A stretch of DNA of 60,556 nucleotides from CAYVQA01 sp045119035 (GTDB taxonomy: Bacteria > Bacillota_I > Bacilli_A > ML615J-28 > CAG-313): assembly GCA_045119035.1 (NCBI GenBank), contig JBGVCU010000066.1, positions 1 through 60,556 on the forward strand, given 5' to 3'. Both the position numbers and the translations under genes were made by a program. The notes under the pieces are model-generated. The model saw only the letters and a program-made list of their open reading frames with translations. It was not told where the DNA came from and searched no databases. Positions 36,041 through 44,406 of this stretch are shown here, in pieces; the stretch's first letter is position 1; each line of letters opens with the position of its first letter.

Positions 36041-37530
36041 TATCTATGTTTCATATGAGGGAATAATAATACATCACGAATTGAATCGCAACCAGTAAGT
36101 AACATTACAAGTCTATCAATTCCGATACCAATACCACCAGTAGGAGGCATACCGTATTCTAATGCTTCTACGAAATCAACATCCATTTCGTTAGCTTCAT
36201 CATTACCAAGTTCTTTTTCTTTAAGTTGAGATTCAAATCTTTGTCTTTGGTCAATTGGGTCATTAAGCTCAGAAAAAGCATTTCCGTATTCTTTACCTAA
36301 AATGAATAATTCAAAACGATCAGTAAATCTAGGATCATTATCATTTTTCTTAGCAAGTGGACTAATTTCAACTGGATGTCCATATACGATTGTAGGTTGA
36401 ATAATAGTTTCTTCAACATATTTTTCAAAGAATAAATTAATAATATGTCCATATGTTCTTTGGTGAGCAGGAACATCAATATGGTGTTCTTTTGCTAAAG
36501 CTAAAGCTTCTTCATCACTTGTAACATTAAAGAAATCAATACCAGTTACTTCTTTAATACCATCAACCATATGAAGTCTTCTAAATGGTGCTTTAAGTGA
36601 AATTTCATGTCCTTGATATGTAACTGTATCAGTTCCACAAACTTCAAGTGCTAAATAATTAAATAAACCTTCAGCAAGTTCCATCATATCAGTAACATCA
36701 CCATATGCTAAATATGCTTCAACTGTAGTAAATTCAGGATTATGAGTTGCATCCATTCCTTCATTTCTGAATAATCTACCAATTTCATATACAGCTTCAA
36801 GTCCACCAACAATACAACGTTTAAGTGGAAGTTCAGTTGCAATTCTTAAATAGAAATCCATATCAAGTGCGTTATGATGTGTAACGAAAGGACGTGCAGC
36901 AGCTCCACCAAGAATTGGATTAAGTACTGGAGTTTCAACTTCAATATATCCACGTGAATCTAAATAATGTTGAATTCCACGAATAATTTTAGAACGTTTC
37001 ATGAAAACTTCTTTTGAATCACTATTCATAATTAAATCAACATATCTACGACGTCTAGCTTCTTCTTTATCTTGAAGACCATGGAATTTTTCAGGAAGTG
37101 GACGTAATGCTTTTGATAAATGAACATATTCTAATGCTTTAACACTAAGTTCACCTGTTTGAGTTTTCATAACTTGACCAGTAATACCTACGATATCACC
37201 AATATCAGCAGTTTTGAATACTGAATACATATCTTCACCTAAAATATCGAAGCGAACATAAATTTGAATTTGTCCTTCTCTATCTTGGATATGCATGAAT
37301 CCAACTTTACCTTTAACACGTTTAGTCATGATTCGTCCAGCAATACTTGCAGAAATATTCATTTCTTCTAATTCTTCTTTTTCATAAGAACTATATTGAT
37401 CTTTAATAGATTTTGAATTTGCAGTTCTAATGAATTTTTTACCAAAAGGATCAATACCTTTTTCCTTAAGGTCATTCATTTTTTTACGACGAACAAGTTC
37501 TTGTTCAGTAAGTAATAAATCTTGTTCCAT
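36040..37530 (-). CDS. lysS: Lysyl-tRNA synthetase, class II
   Basis: 496 aa, full length. An N-terminal OB-fold anticodon-binding domain (SIAGRIMTKRVKGKVGFMHI) is followed by the class II core: motif 2 FRNEGMDATHNPEFT, then motif 3 PPTGGIGIGIDRLVML. It charges tRNA-Lys. The start is well supported by AGAGGTATT upstream on the minus strand. It is transcribed alone, diverging from the aspartase-like gene. Codon use fits a housekeeping gene. Confidence 0.98.
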   Translation of the reverse strand: MEQDLLLTEQELVRRKKMNDLKEKGIDPFGKKFIRTANSKSIKDQYSSYEKEELEEMNISASIAGRIMTKRVKGKVGFMHIQDREGQIQIYVRFDILGEDMYSVFKTADIGDIVGITGQVMKTQTGELSVKALEYVHLSKALRPLPEKFHGLQDKEEARRRRYVDLIMNSDSKEVFMKRSKIIRGIQHYLDSRGYIEVETPVLNPILGGAAARPFVTHHNALDMDFYLRIATELPLKRCIVGGLEAVYEIGRLFRNEGMDATHNPEFTTVEAYLAYGDVTDMMELAEGLFNYLALEVCGTDTVTYQGHEISLKAPFRRLHMVDGIKEVTGIDFFNVTSDEEALALAKEHHIDVPAHQRTYGHIINLFFEKYVEETIIQPTIVYGHPVEISPLAKKNDNDPRFTDRFELFILGKEYGNAFSELNDPIDQRQRFESQLKEKELGNDEANEMDVDFVEALEYGMPPTGGIGIGIDRLVMLLTGCDSIRDVLLFPHMKHR

Positions 37531-37709
37531 TTTAATACCTCTTTTATATAAAAATTTACATCTTTTCTATTATAACATAATATTAATAAAAATTCATTTT
37601 TTTTGCAAAAAAAGAAAAGTTATTTATTTTACTTTTATTTTAATTAAAAATGTGATATACTAATATTAATAGAAAATATTTAAAAAAATACCATAAGGGG
37701 GTATAGTTT

Positions 37710-38843
37710 ATGAGAGTTAGAAAAGAGATTGATTCATTCGGTGAGGTCGAATTACCACAAGACGTCTATTATGGTATATCTACATATCGTGATCATGAGA
37801 ATGTACAAATATTTAAAAAGAGTATTAGTCGTCAAATGATAAAGGGTCTTGCGGTAGTAAAAAAAGCAGCTGCAAAAGCAAATCTTGATGCTGGATTATT
37901 AGAGACTGATAAAGCAAAAGTCATTATGTTAGCGTGCGATGAAATATTTAACGGTAGACTTCATGGACAATTTATTACGGATTTAATTCAAGGTGGTTCA
38001 GGTGCTGGTATGCATATGAATGCTAATGAAGTAATTGCAAATCGTGCAAATGAAATGAAAGGGTATCAGAGAGGAGATTATTCATATATTCATCCAAAAA
38101 ATGATGTAAGTATGAATCAAAAAACTCAAGCAGTTATTCCTGTATGCGGAAAAATCGCTTCTATTAGACTTACAAAAAAATTATTAACAGAACTAAAAAA
38201 ATTATATAATGCTTTCTTAGATAAAGCTAAAGAAGCACAAGAAAAAGGTGCTAAGGTTAGTGAAGAATTTAAAGCAATGGCTGCTAATGTTCAAAGATCA
38301 TATAAAAAGATTGATGAATCAATTGATGGATTACTTCCAGTTCATTTCGATAAAGAAATATTTAACACTGAAGATCCACAACTTATTAAATTCTATAAAA
38401 AATGGGTTTTCTATATAGGTAAATACACTGGTGAAGATTTTGTACTTGCAAAAGATTCTACAGATACTTTCCAAGATATTGAAGCATTATATTACTTAAG
38501 CAGCAATTTAGAAATTCTTGCAACAAACCTTTCAAAAATTGCAAACAATTTATTATTCTTAAGTAGTTCATTTGAATATGTAAATAACGCAATTAATTTA
38601 CCAGAAATAGATAACTATTCTGATAATGTTTATCAAGATCAAATCCTAGAAGTTGTTCAACAAGTAGCGCTTTATGTATATGGAACAGCTACAACTGTAT
38701 CAGAAGCAGTAGAAAGAACATATCTAAAATCACATGCATATAAACCAATTATCTTACTTTCTCTATTTGAAATGGAAACAATCTTAAGACGTACTATTAG
38801 AACATTTAGGGAAAAAGTAATTGAAGGAATTATTATAAATTAA
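37710..38843 (+). CDS. Aspartase/fumarase-superfamily protein lacking catalytic loops
   Basis: 377 aa against about 470 for aspartate ammonia-lyase. The N-terminal third is clearly aspartase-like: VELPQDVYYGISTYR, GGSGAGMHMNANEVIANRANE, HPKNDVSMNQKTQ. Two essential regions are gone. One is the GRTHLQDAxP block, replaced by KGAKVSEEFKAMAANVQ. The other is the flexible loop GSSxMPxKxNP that carries the catalytic Ser, replaced by IDNYSDNVYQDQ. The helical core and C-terminus are intact and the frame is clean, so it looks like a maintained protein without aspartase activity. GGGGG-type ribosome site before ATG. Other function unknown. Confidence 0.85.
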   Translation: MRVRKEIDSFGEVELPQDVYYGISTYRDHENVQIFKKSISRQMIKGLAVVKKAAAKANLDAGLLETDKAKVIMLACDEIFNGRLHGQFITDLIQGGSGAGMHMNANEVIANRANEMKGYQRGDYSYIHPKNDVSMNQKTQAVIPVCGKIASIRLTKKLLTELKKLYNAFLDKAKEAQEKGAKVSEEFKAMAANVQRSYKKIDESIDGLLPVHFDKEIFNTEDPQLIKFYKKWVFYIGKYTGEDFVLAKDSTDTFQDIEALYYLSSNLEILATNLSKIANNLLFLSSSFEYVNNAINLPEIDNYSDNVYQDQILEVVQQVALYVYGTATTVSEAVERTYLKSHAYKPIILLSLFEMETILRRTIRTFREKVIEGIIIN

Positions 38844-38851
38844 AAAATATT

Positions 38852-38878
38852 AGACAGTAGAATATTCTACTGTCTTTA
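38852..38878 (+). terminator. Hairpin after the aspartase-like gene
   Basis: AGACAGTAGAA / TTCTACTGTCT perfect 11-bp stem with a TA centre; T-run is short (TTTAATT). Confidence 0.75.
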
Positions 38879-38896
38879 ATTAAAAGGGGTATTAAT

Positions 38897-39121
38897 ATGA
38901 TAAAGGTTAACACTAATGAATTAATAAAAAATTTTGATAAATATATACAATATGTTGAAGAAGGAAATGAAGTTTTAATTATTGATAATAATATAATAAC
39001 TGCCAAACTTACTCCATATCAGAAAGAAGAATATCTTTCTGATAGTTTAGTTGGTATATTAAATAATGACTATAACTTAGCTGATATAAAAAAAGAAATG
39101 TATGAAAAAGGGTTAAACTAG
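38897..39121 (+). CDS. Phd/YefM-type antitoxin, orphan
   Basis: 74 aa. The first 45 residues have the Phd/YefM N-terminal DNA-binding pattern (IKVNTNELIKNFDKYIQYVEEGNEVLIIDNN, here given to show order: TNELIKNFDKYIQ, then EEGNEVLIIDN). The C-terminal part would neutralise a Doc or RelE-type toxin, but no toxin gene follows. A hairpin terminator spans the stop codon and the next gene is on the opposite strand. It may regulate a distant partner or be a remnant. AAGGGG precedes the ATG. Confidence 0.75.
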   Translation: MIKVNTNELIKNFDKYIQYVEEGNEVLIIDNNIITAKLTPYQKEEYLSDSLVGILNNDYNLADIKKEMYEKGLN

Positions 39122-39150
39122 AATTCTAGTTTAATCCTTTATTTCTTCTT
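39112..39150. terminator. Terminator hairpin overlapping the antitoxin stop codon
   Basis: GGGTTAAACTAG / CTAGTTTAATCC stem (one G-T pair) with AATT centre; T-rich tail. Confidence 0.75.
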
Positions 39151-39312
39151 TCTTAAGTATATACCTAGTGGTATAATAGATAAACAAACATACCCAAGAG
39201 TAAATATTAATATATATTTATTATCACTTTTACTAATAGCTACAAGCGCATATAAAGATATATAAATTAATAATCCTAAAATAATTAAAATAAGTCCAAG
39301 TGTTTTTTTCAT
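39139..39312 (-). CDS. Small two-helix membrane protein
   Basis: 57 aa from the ATG at 39312, which has AAGGAAG 8 bases upstream on the minus strand; an upstream extension of the frame lacks a site. Two hydrophobic helices (about 4-24 and 33-50) and a Lys-rich end (RKKK). No family recognised. It lies between the orphan antitoxin and the Fic operon. Confidence 0.6.
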   Translation of the reverse strand: MKKTLGLILIILGLLIYISLYALVAISKSDNKYILIFTLGYVCLSIIPLGIYLRKKK

Positions 39313-39434
39313 GATATTACTTCCTTTTGTAATATTATAATACAATATTAATATAAAAATCAATTAATATATATTCATATTAATCATCAGTTTAAAATCA
39401 ATTTAATAGATAACCTACATTTCGAAAAAATATA

Positions 39435-39462
39435 TTGACAAGTAGGTTTTTTGTGATATAAT
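39435..39462 (+). promoter_or_regulatory. Promoter of the second Fic operon
   Basis: Perfect TTGACA (39435-39440), 16-bp spacer and perfect TATAAT (39457-39462), with an extended -10 TG. Confidence 0.88.
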
Positions 39463-39489
39463 ATTAAATGAAAAAGGATGTGAAAAATA

Positions 39490-40014
39490 ATGTTTAACGA
39501 GATAATTAATGAATACATTGATTTGTTAAGAAAACATTTATTTATAGAACAAAAGCTATACAATTTACCATCAGGTTATATCTCTAGAAAAGTTATTAAA
39601 GGTAGAGTTCAATATTATTTACAAAAAAGAGTTGATAATAAGATAGTTAGTAAATATATAAAAAAAGACGAAATTGAAGATTATTATAATAAAATTAATG
39701 ATAGAAAAGCATATATTAATGAAGTTAAAAAAATTAGCGAAAGAATAATACAATTAGAAAAGGCAGCTTTACTCTTAGACAAAGTATTATATTTAAAATT
39801 GCAAATTTATAAATTGAGTTTAAAAATGGATCACATAGATTCAAATGCAAAGCAAGAAAGTTTAGAGTTTGCAAATGTATTAAATTCTATTGAAGGAGTT
39901 TTACCAAGTGAAGAATTAACTAGTAAACTTAAATGTTGGGAAAAGAACGAAAAATCTTTTTTAACTATAGTTGAAGAAACACTTTCTCAATATGGATTTT
40001 TAGGTGATGAGTAA
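39490..40014 (+). CDS. Putative antitoxin/partner of Fic protein (DUF6788-like N-terminus)
   Basis: 174 aa. The N-terminal LPSGYISRKVIKGRVQYYLQ resembles small domains (DUF6788-like, tentative) that precede Fic genes in gut Firmicutes. The middle and C-terminal parts are helical, with coiled-coil tendency (residues about 65-120). It ends overlapping the ATG of the Fic gene (TAATG), so the two are coupled. The pair looks like a toxin-antitoxin or regulator-effector module. No classical (S/T)xxxE(G/N) inhibitory motif is evident here. Confidence 0.65.
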   Translation: MFNEIINEYIDLLRKHLFIEQKLYNLPSGYISRKVIKGRVQYYLQKRVDNKIVSKYIKKDEIEDYYNKINDRKAYINEVKKISERIIQLEKAALLLDKVLYLKLQIYKLSLKMDHIDSNAKQESLEFANVLNSIEGVLPSEELTSKLKCWEKNEKSFLTIVEETLSQYGFLGDE

Positions 40015-40724
40015 TGCGAGATCCATATTTATATAAAGATATTAATGTTTTAAGAAATTTAGCGAACATTAAGGATGAAAAATTACTTCAAAAAGCAGAG
40101 GCCGATATTACTGATATTACAATGTGTTACGTTTATAATATTAAGTATCTTAAATTTGATGTTGAGACATTATGTGATATTCATAAAACTATTTTTGGAT
40201 TTATATATGATTGGGCTGGTGAGTTTAGAATAATTCAGATTGTAAAATACGAACCAGTTTTAGGGGGACTTTCTGTTGATTATACCCATCCTAAAGATAT
40301 TAAAAAAGAATTGAATAGTGTTATGAAAGAAATTAATAAATTAAAAGTTACAGCAAATAACAAAAAAGAAATTGTATTTAAACTAATAAGAATTATTGCT
40401 GCAATTTGGAAAATTCATCCTTTTCGAGAAGGAAACACTAGAACAGTTGTGGCTTTCTCTATCCTTTTAGCGAGACATTTAGGATTTACAGTAGATCATA
40501 ATATTTTAAAACAAAATTCATCGTATGTTAGAAACTCTTTTGTAATGGCTTCTATTGGAATTTATTCGAAATTTGAATATCTAGATAGAATATTTTTTGA
40601 TACGATATTACATGAGGATATAAATGAAATTTATAAAGAAAATAATAATTCATCAAAATACGAAACAATCGGAAATTATAATATAAAAGATTACAAAGAA
40701 CAACCCCACGAATATAAGAAATAA
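40014..40724 (+). CDS. Fic family protein (HPFREGNTR type)
   Basis: 236 aa. The Fic motif HPFREGNTRT is at residues 135-144. The conserved YDWAGEFR (65-72) and the flap region lie upstream. It has Glu for Asp and GNTR for GNGR, the variant common in Fic proteins from anaerobes; the catalytic His is intact. It modifies an unknown protein, probably by AMP transfer. It is the second gene of an operon with a strong promoter, after a probable partner protein. It differs from the first Fic protein at 2830 in size and motif. Confidence 0.9.
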   Translation: MRDPYLYKDINVLRNLANIKDEKLLQKAEADITDITMCYVYNIKYLKFDVETLCDIHKTIFGFIYDWAGEFRIIQIVKYEPVLGGLSVDYTHPKDIKKELNSVMKEINKLKVTANNKKEIVFKLIRIIAAIWKIHPFREGNTRTVVAFSILLARHLGFTVDHNILKQNSSYVRNSFVMASIGIYSKFEYLDRIFFDTILHEDINEIYKENNNSSKYETIGNYNIKDYKEQPHEYKK

Positions 40725-40727
40725 TAA

Positions 40728-40765
40728 AATGGATTAAACTTAATTGTTTAATCCATTATTTTTTA
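40728..40765. terminator. Bidirectional terminator after the Fic operon
   Basis: AATGGATTAAAC / GTTTAATCCATT stem, loop TTAATT, then T-rich tract; also serves the M42 peptidase gene. Confidence 0.9.
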
Positions 40766-41785
40766 TTTAGTTATATATAATAAAATTAATTTAATAGTAT
40801 TAAGTAAACCATCATAATGAGTTCTTTCCATTCCATGTGATGCATGAATTCCAGAACCAATTAAAGCTGCTTTAATATCATTACCAGCAGATAGTGCAGC
40901 AGATGCATCTGATCCATACATTGGATATACATCTAGTGCATAATCAATTTTATTTTCTTTTGCTAAGTTTACAAGCTTTGTAATCATTCCATAATCATAT
41001 GGACCTGAAGAATCTTTTGCACAAATTGATACTTGATGTTCATTACAATTTAAATCAAGTCCAATACATCCCATATCAACTACTAACATTTCGTCCATAT
41101 TTGGAATGTTTGCTGCTCCATGTCCAACTTCTTCATATGTTGAGAAGATTAATTTTAAATTATAATTTGGAGTAATATTATTTTCTTTTAAGTATCTTAA
41201 AAGTTCAACTAAAATAAATACACTAGCTTTATCATCTAAGAATCTAGTTTTAATGTATTTTGTAGATGTATAACAGAATTTTGGATCAATTGTAACAAAG
41301 TCACCAGTTTCAATTCCAAGTTTAGTTGTATCTGCTTTTGATTTAACGACTTCATCAAGTCTAATATACATATTATCCATATCGCGAGCTTTGCTTCTTG
41401 AATCTTTATATACATGAACAGAAGGAGATGTTGAAAGTACTGTACCTGAATATTCTTTACCATCACGTGTATGTACTGTACAATATTCACCATCAACTGT
41501 AGGAAGTAAGATTCCTCCTACTGTTGTAAATGATAAATGACCATCGCCTCTTACTGATCTTACCATAAGACCAAGTGTATCTACGTGAGCGCTAAGTCCT
41601 ACTGTATAATCAGTAGTTCCTTTAACATCTACAATTAAATTACCTTTTTGATTTCTAGAAGTTTGGTATCCCATTTTAGAAACGTATTCATCTAAGTAAT
41701 TAATAATTTTGAATGTATATCCAGATGGGCTTGGTATATTAAAAATTTCTTCCATTAATTTTATATTAAATTGAAAATCTTTCAT
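40763..41785 (-). CDS. M42 family metalloaminopeptidase
   Basis: 340 aa, normal size. Metal ligands and catalytic residues in M42 order: GLSAHVDTLGLMV (His, Asp), RFLDDKAS (bridging Asp), STYEEVGHGAA (catalytic Glu pair), VVDMG (Asp), and HASHGMERTHYDG at the end (His). The glutamyl/leucyl aminopeptidases of this family trim peptides in tetrahedral complexes. It lies 9 bases after hslO in the same transcript. Confidence 0.96.
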   Translation of the reverse strand: MKDFQFNIKLMEEIFNIPSPSGYTFKIINYLDEYVSKMGYQTSRNQKGNLIVDVKGTTDYTVGLSAHVDTLGLMVRSVRGDGHLSFTTVGGILLPTVDGEYCTVHTRDGKEYSGTVLSTSPSVHVYKDSRSKARDMDNMYIRLDEVVKSKADTTKLGIETGDFVTIDPKFCYTSTKYIKTRFLDDKASVFILVELLRYLKENNITPNYNLKLIFSTYEEVGHGAANIPNMDEMLVVDMGCIGLDLNCNEHQVSICAKDSSGPYDYGMITKLVNLAKENKIDYALDVYPMYGSDASAALSAGNDIKAALIGSGIHASHGMERTHYDGLLNTIKLILLYITK

Positions 41786-41794
41786 ATATAGTAC

Positions 41795-42664
41795 CTACTT
41801 TGCTTTATTTAAAATATCTTCTAAATCTTCTTTAGAGAAGAAGTAGTGTTCATTACAGAAATGGCATACTGTATCAGCCTCTCCATCTGTAGATAAGATA
41901 TCTTCAATTTCTTGTTTACCTAAAGAAATTAATCCTCTTTCGAATTTTTCTTTGCTGCAATTACATCTAAATTCTACATCTTGTTTAGCTAATAATTTAA
42001 AATCATCTGCGAGATTTTTGCAAATATCTTCAAGTGTATATCCGCTTGATAAAAGTTCTGTCATAGATGGTAAAATTGATAATTTCTTTTCAAGAGCACT
42101 AATTACTTCTTCAGTTGTATTTGGTAGAAGTTGAATAATAAATCCACCTGAAACAACAGCCTCATTATCAGTGTTTACTAATACTCCAACAGATACAGCA
42201 GTTGGAACTTGTTCACTTACTGTAAAGTAATAAGCAAAGTCTTCACCGATTTCACCACTTACAATTGGTGTTGAACCAATAAATGGATCTTTTAGTTTTA
42301 AATCTTTAATAACATTAATGAATCCTTCAGTACCTACTGTTGCTTTTGCGTTAAGTCTTAAATCATTATATTCAAAATGACATCTTGGGTTATCTGCGTA
42401 AGCTCTTACGTGTCCATGAGCATCAGCATCAACAATGATTTTTCCGATTGGTCCATTTCCATCTACTTTAATAGTAACTGTTTCCTCTAGTTTTAACATT
42501 GACCCCATCATAACACCAACATTTAAAACACGTCCAACAGCATCAAGTGCACTTGGGAAATAGTTTAATTTTTTACCTATATGGTTTAGGGTATCTTCAG
42601 TTCTACAAGCAAATATTCTTACTTGATCATTAAAAGCGATACCTCTTACTAAATAATCACTCAT
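41795..42664 (-). CDS. hslO: Redox-regulated chaperone Hsp33
   Basis: 289 aa, full length. The four zinc cysteines that act as a redox switch are FRCNCSKEKF and VCHFCNEHY near the C-terminus. N-terminal blocks: MSDYLVRGIA, then DALGRVLNVGVMMG-like residues (here DAVGRVLNVGVMMG), then GPIGKIIVDADAHG. On oxidation zinc is lost and the protein binds unfolding clients. First gene of the hslO-M42 operon; a TATAAT (42693-42688, minus strand) lies 24 bases before the ATG. Confidence 0.97.
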   Translation of the reverse strand: MSDYLVRGIAFNDQVRIFACRTEDTLNHIGKKLNYFPSALDAVGRVLNVGVMMGSMLKLEETVTIKVDGNGPIGKIIVDADAHGHVRAYADNPRCHFEYNDLRLNAKATVGTEGFINVIKDLKLKDPFIGSTPIVSGEIGEDFAYYFTVSEQVPTAVSVGVLVNTDNEAVVSGGFIIQLLPNTTEEVISALEKKLSILPSMTELLSSGYTLEDICKNLADDFKLLAKQDVEFRCNCSKEKFERGLISLGKQEIEDILSTDGEADTVCHFCNEHYFFSKEDLEDILNKAK

Positions 42665-42710
42665 ATTTAATACCTACCTTTTTATATATTATAACATATT
42701 TCTTTTATAA

Positions 42711-42743
42711 ATAAAAAAAAATCACTTAAAATAAATTTAAGTG
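42711..42743 (-). terminator. Terminator of the tRNA-Tyr/tRNA-Gln transcript
   Basis: On the minus strand CACTTAAA / TTTAAGTG stem followed by a run of T (the A tract at 42712-42720 on the plus strand). It also lies just upstream of the hslO promoter. Confidence 0.85.
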
Positions 42744-42773
42744 TCAAACAAAAAATTAAGAAAAAATAAAAAA

Positions 42774-42848
42774 TGGCTGGGATAGAAGGATTTGAACCTT
42801 CGAATGACGGAGTCAAAGTCCGTTGCCTTACCGCTTGGCTATATCCCA
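42774..42848 (-). tRNA. tRNA-Gln (anticodon TTG)
   Basis: Cloverleaf on the minus strand: acceptor TGGGATA / TATCCCA, D-arm with AGCGGTAAGGC, anticodon stem ACGGA / TCCGT with loop CTTTGAC (anticodon TTG), T-arm GAAGG TTCAAAT CCTTC, discriminator G and encoded CCA. Confidence 0.97.
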
Positions 42849-42861
42849 ACAATTAAAAAAA

Positions 42862-42946
42862 TGGTGGAGGGGGACGGATTCGAACCATCGAACTCGGAGA
42901 GAGCGGATTTACAGTCCGCCGCGTTTAGCCACTTCGCTACCCCTCC
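42862..42946 (-). tRNA. tRNA-Tyr (anticodon GTA)
   Basis: Cloverleaf on the minus strand: acceptor GGAGGGG / CCCCTCC, anticodon stem GCGGA / TCCGC with loop CTGTAAA (anticodon GTA), long variable arm as expected for bacterial tRNA-Tyr, T-arm with GGTTCGAATCC, discriminator A and encoded CCA. It precedes tRNA-Gln by 13 bases in the same transcript. Confidence 0.97.
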
Positions 42947-43013
42947 AGGTAACAAAATGCAATACCTAATTGCCTATATATTATATAATAATTTATGATA
43001 TTTAGCAAGTTAT

Positions 43014-43439
43014 TTACTCATTTTTTATATTCTTTTTTATAAATATTTTATTTACCTGCATTTTTAAATAAAATAACAGCTTTTTTGAATAGAATAGCGG
43101 TCTTAAAAATTTTCTAATATAATTTAATAAATAACTTAAAAAAGAAAGAATTTTATCAATAGCTAATAAATATTTTTTCCTTAAAAATAAATAATATACT
43201 AAATATCCTAAAATTAAAAATACTATAAATAATTGCGGTATATATCCGCTTGCTAATAAATAAGTATATGTATATGTTATATAGATAGTAATTAAGATAA
43301 ATAATAAATCAAAAAATATATTTAAAAAACTTTTCTTAATAAATTTGCTTTTAATTAATATATATAAATCCCAAGTAGAAAAAAATAAAATACTAAACGC
43401 AATAATATTTACTATTATTTTAATTTCTAAATTAATCAT
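43014..43439 (-). CDS. yabQ: Sporulation membrane protein YabQ
   Basis: 141 aa with four hydrophobic helices (about 5-27, 38-60, 65-87, 88-105) and a Lys-rich end. Sequence alone is weakly conserved. The identification rests on topology, size and the four-base overlap (ATGA) with yabP directly upstream, the order seen in Bacillus and Clostridium. YabQ is a membrane protein needed for spore cortex formation. Confidence 0.75.
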   Translation of the reverse strand: MINLEIKIIVNIIAFSILFFSTWDLYILIKSKFIKKSFLNIFFDLLFILITIYITYTYTYLLASGYIPQLFIVFLILGYLVYYLFLRKKYLLAIDKILSFLSYLLNYIRKFLRPLFYSKKLLFYLKMQVNKIFIKKNIKNE

Positions 43440-43729
43440 TTAAATATCTTTCCAAATAAAGATTTTTCTTTTTTCTTAACATCATTAGTATATTCTAAAG
43501 AATATAATTTGCCTTTTATTTTAAGTATTCCTTTATTAATGTCTAATTCTAACATTTCTAATTTTTCTCCTTTTAGTAAGATATTACCTAGAGTTGAAAT
43601 TACATAAAACTCATATTCATTCATACTTTCTATTTTTTTAATTCCACTAAGTTCCATGTATGTTCTATTATTAATGTTAATATTTTGATTTTCTTCTTTT
43701 GTTGTTGATTGATATAATACTTTATTCAA
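43436..43729 (-). CDS. yabP: Sporulation protein YabP
   Basis: 97 aa, family length. The core matches YabP/YqfC: NRTYMELSGIKKIESMNEYE, then STLGNILLKGEKLEMLELDI, then GILKIKGKLYSLEY. It is needed in the mother cell for spore cortex or coat assembly. The start is TTG (43729-43727) with GAGGTG 5 bases upstream; there is no ATG nearby. That ribosome site lies in the right arm of a hairpin (43737-43756). It overlaps yabQ by four bases. Confidence 0.88.
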   Translation of the reverse strand: MNKVLYQSTTKEENQNININNRTYMELSGIKKIESMNEYEFYVISTLGNILLKGEKLEMLELDINKGILKIKGKLYSLEYTNDVKKKEKSLFGKIFK

Positions 43730-43756
43730 AAAAACACCTCATATATAAATATGAGG
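43730..43756 (-). promoter_or_regulatory. Hairpin covering the yabP ribosome site, followed by T7
   Basis: On the minus strand CCTCATAT / ATATGAGG with a four-base loop, then TGTTTTTTTG. It has the form of an intrinsic terminator for the gene upstream, yet the GAGG arm is the Shine-Dalgarno of yabP. It may act as an attenuator or translational switch. Confidence 0.55.
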
Positions 43757-43763
43757 CGTAATT

Positions 43764-44303
43764 TTAAAATATGTTTAATTCTTCAGTAATCATTAAAAAT
43801 ACAGAATATACTGGTTTAAATGAATCATGATATGGCATGATTTCTTTAATATCATCTTCAAAATTATCAATATCATCTTTTGAATATGACATTTTTTCTT
43901 TTAATATAAGTTCAATCTTATCAAGTACTTTTTCAATAGTTTCTTTTCTTTCATCACTTAGTAATTCTTCACTTTCTAAATAATATTTGAAGTCTTCTAA
44001 ATGTTTTGAATATGTTATAAGTGAACCATAATAATTTAAGATATCAAGATTTGAATTAAAATAATCTTTATAATAAACATTAACATCTAACATAACGTTA
44101 GAAAAATATCCAAATCCGATATCAAAAATGTCAATTAAATCTTCTTCAATCTTATCCCCAGCAAGATATTGTTCATAAACATAATCTAAAACCTTCATAA
44201 CATCATTAATTACTGTCAAAATAACAGAAGAAGAATCTTTTAGTTTGTTTATTAGTTCTTCATGTTCTTCAATAAAATTTCCGTAGTCATCAAAAATATT
44301 CAT
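43764..44303 (-). CDS. Acidic helical protein, unknown function
   Basis: 179 aa, not recognised. Almost entirely helical and acidic (many Asp, Glu and Tyr, few basic residues), with no membrane segment or signal peptide. AAGGTGATT gives a good ribosome site before the ATG at 44303. It lies 34 bases upstream of yabP on the same strand, so it may be co-expressed with the sporulation pair, though a hairpin with T-run separates them. It diverges from murA. Confidence 0.65.
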   Translation of the reverse strand: MNIFDDYGNFIEEHEELINKLKDSSSVILTVINDVMKVLDYVYEQYLAGDKIEEDLIDIFDIGFGYFSNVMLDVNVYYKDYFNSNLDILNYYGSLITYSKHLEDFKYYLESEELLSDERKETIEKVLDKIELILKEKMSYSKDDIDNFEDDIKEIMPYHDSFKPVYSVFLMITEELNIF

Positions 44304-44406
44304 ATAATCACCTTCTTTTAATTTTATATTATTTTACAATAAAATTTAAATTTTTTCAAGCATTATAATTTCGATTTCAAAATATACATTAATATAGGAG
44401 GTATAT

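Noticed and set aside
42792..42998. 68-codon plus-strand frame
   Set aside because: Lies across the two tRNA genes, whose complete cloverleafs explain the sequence.
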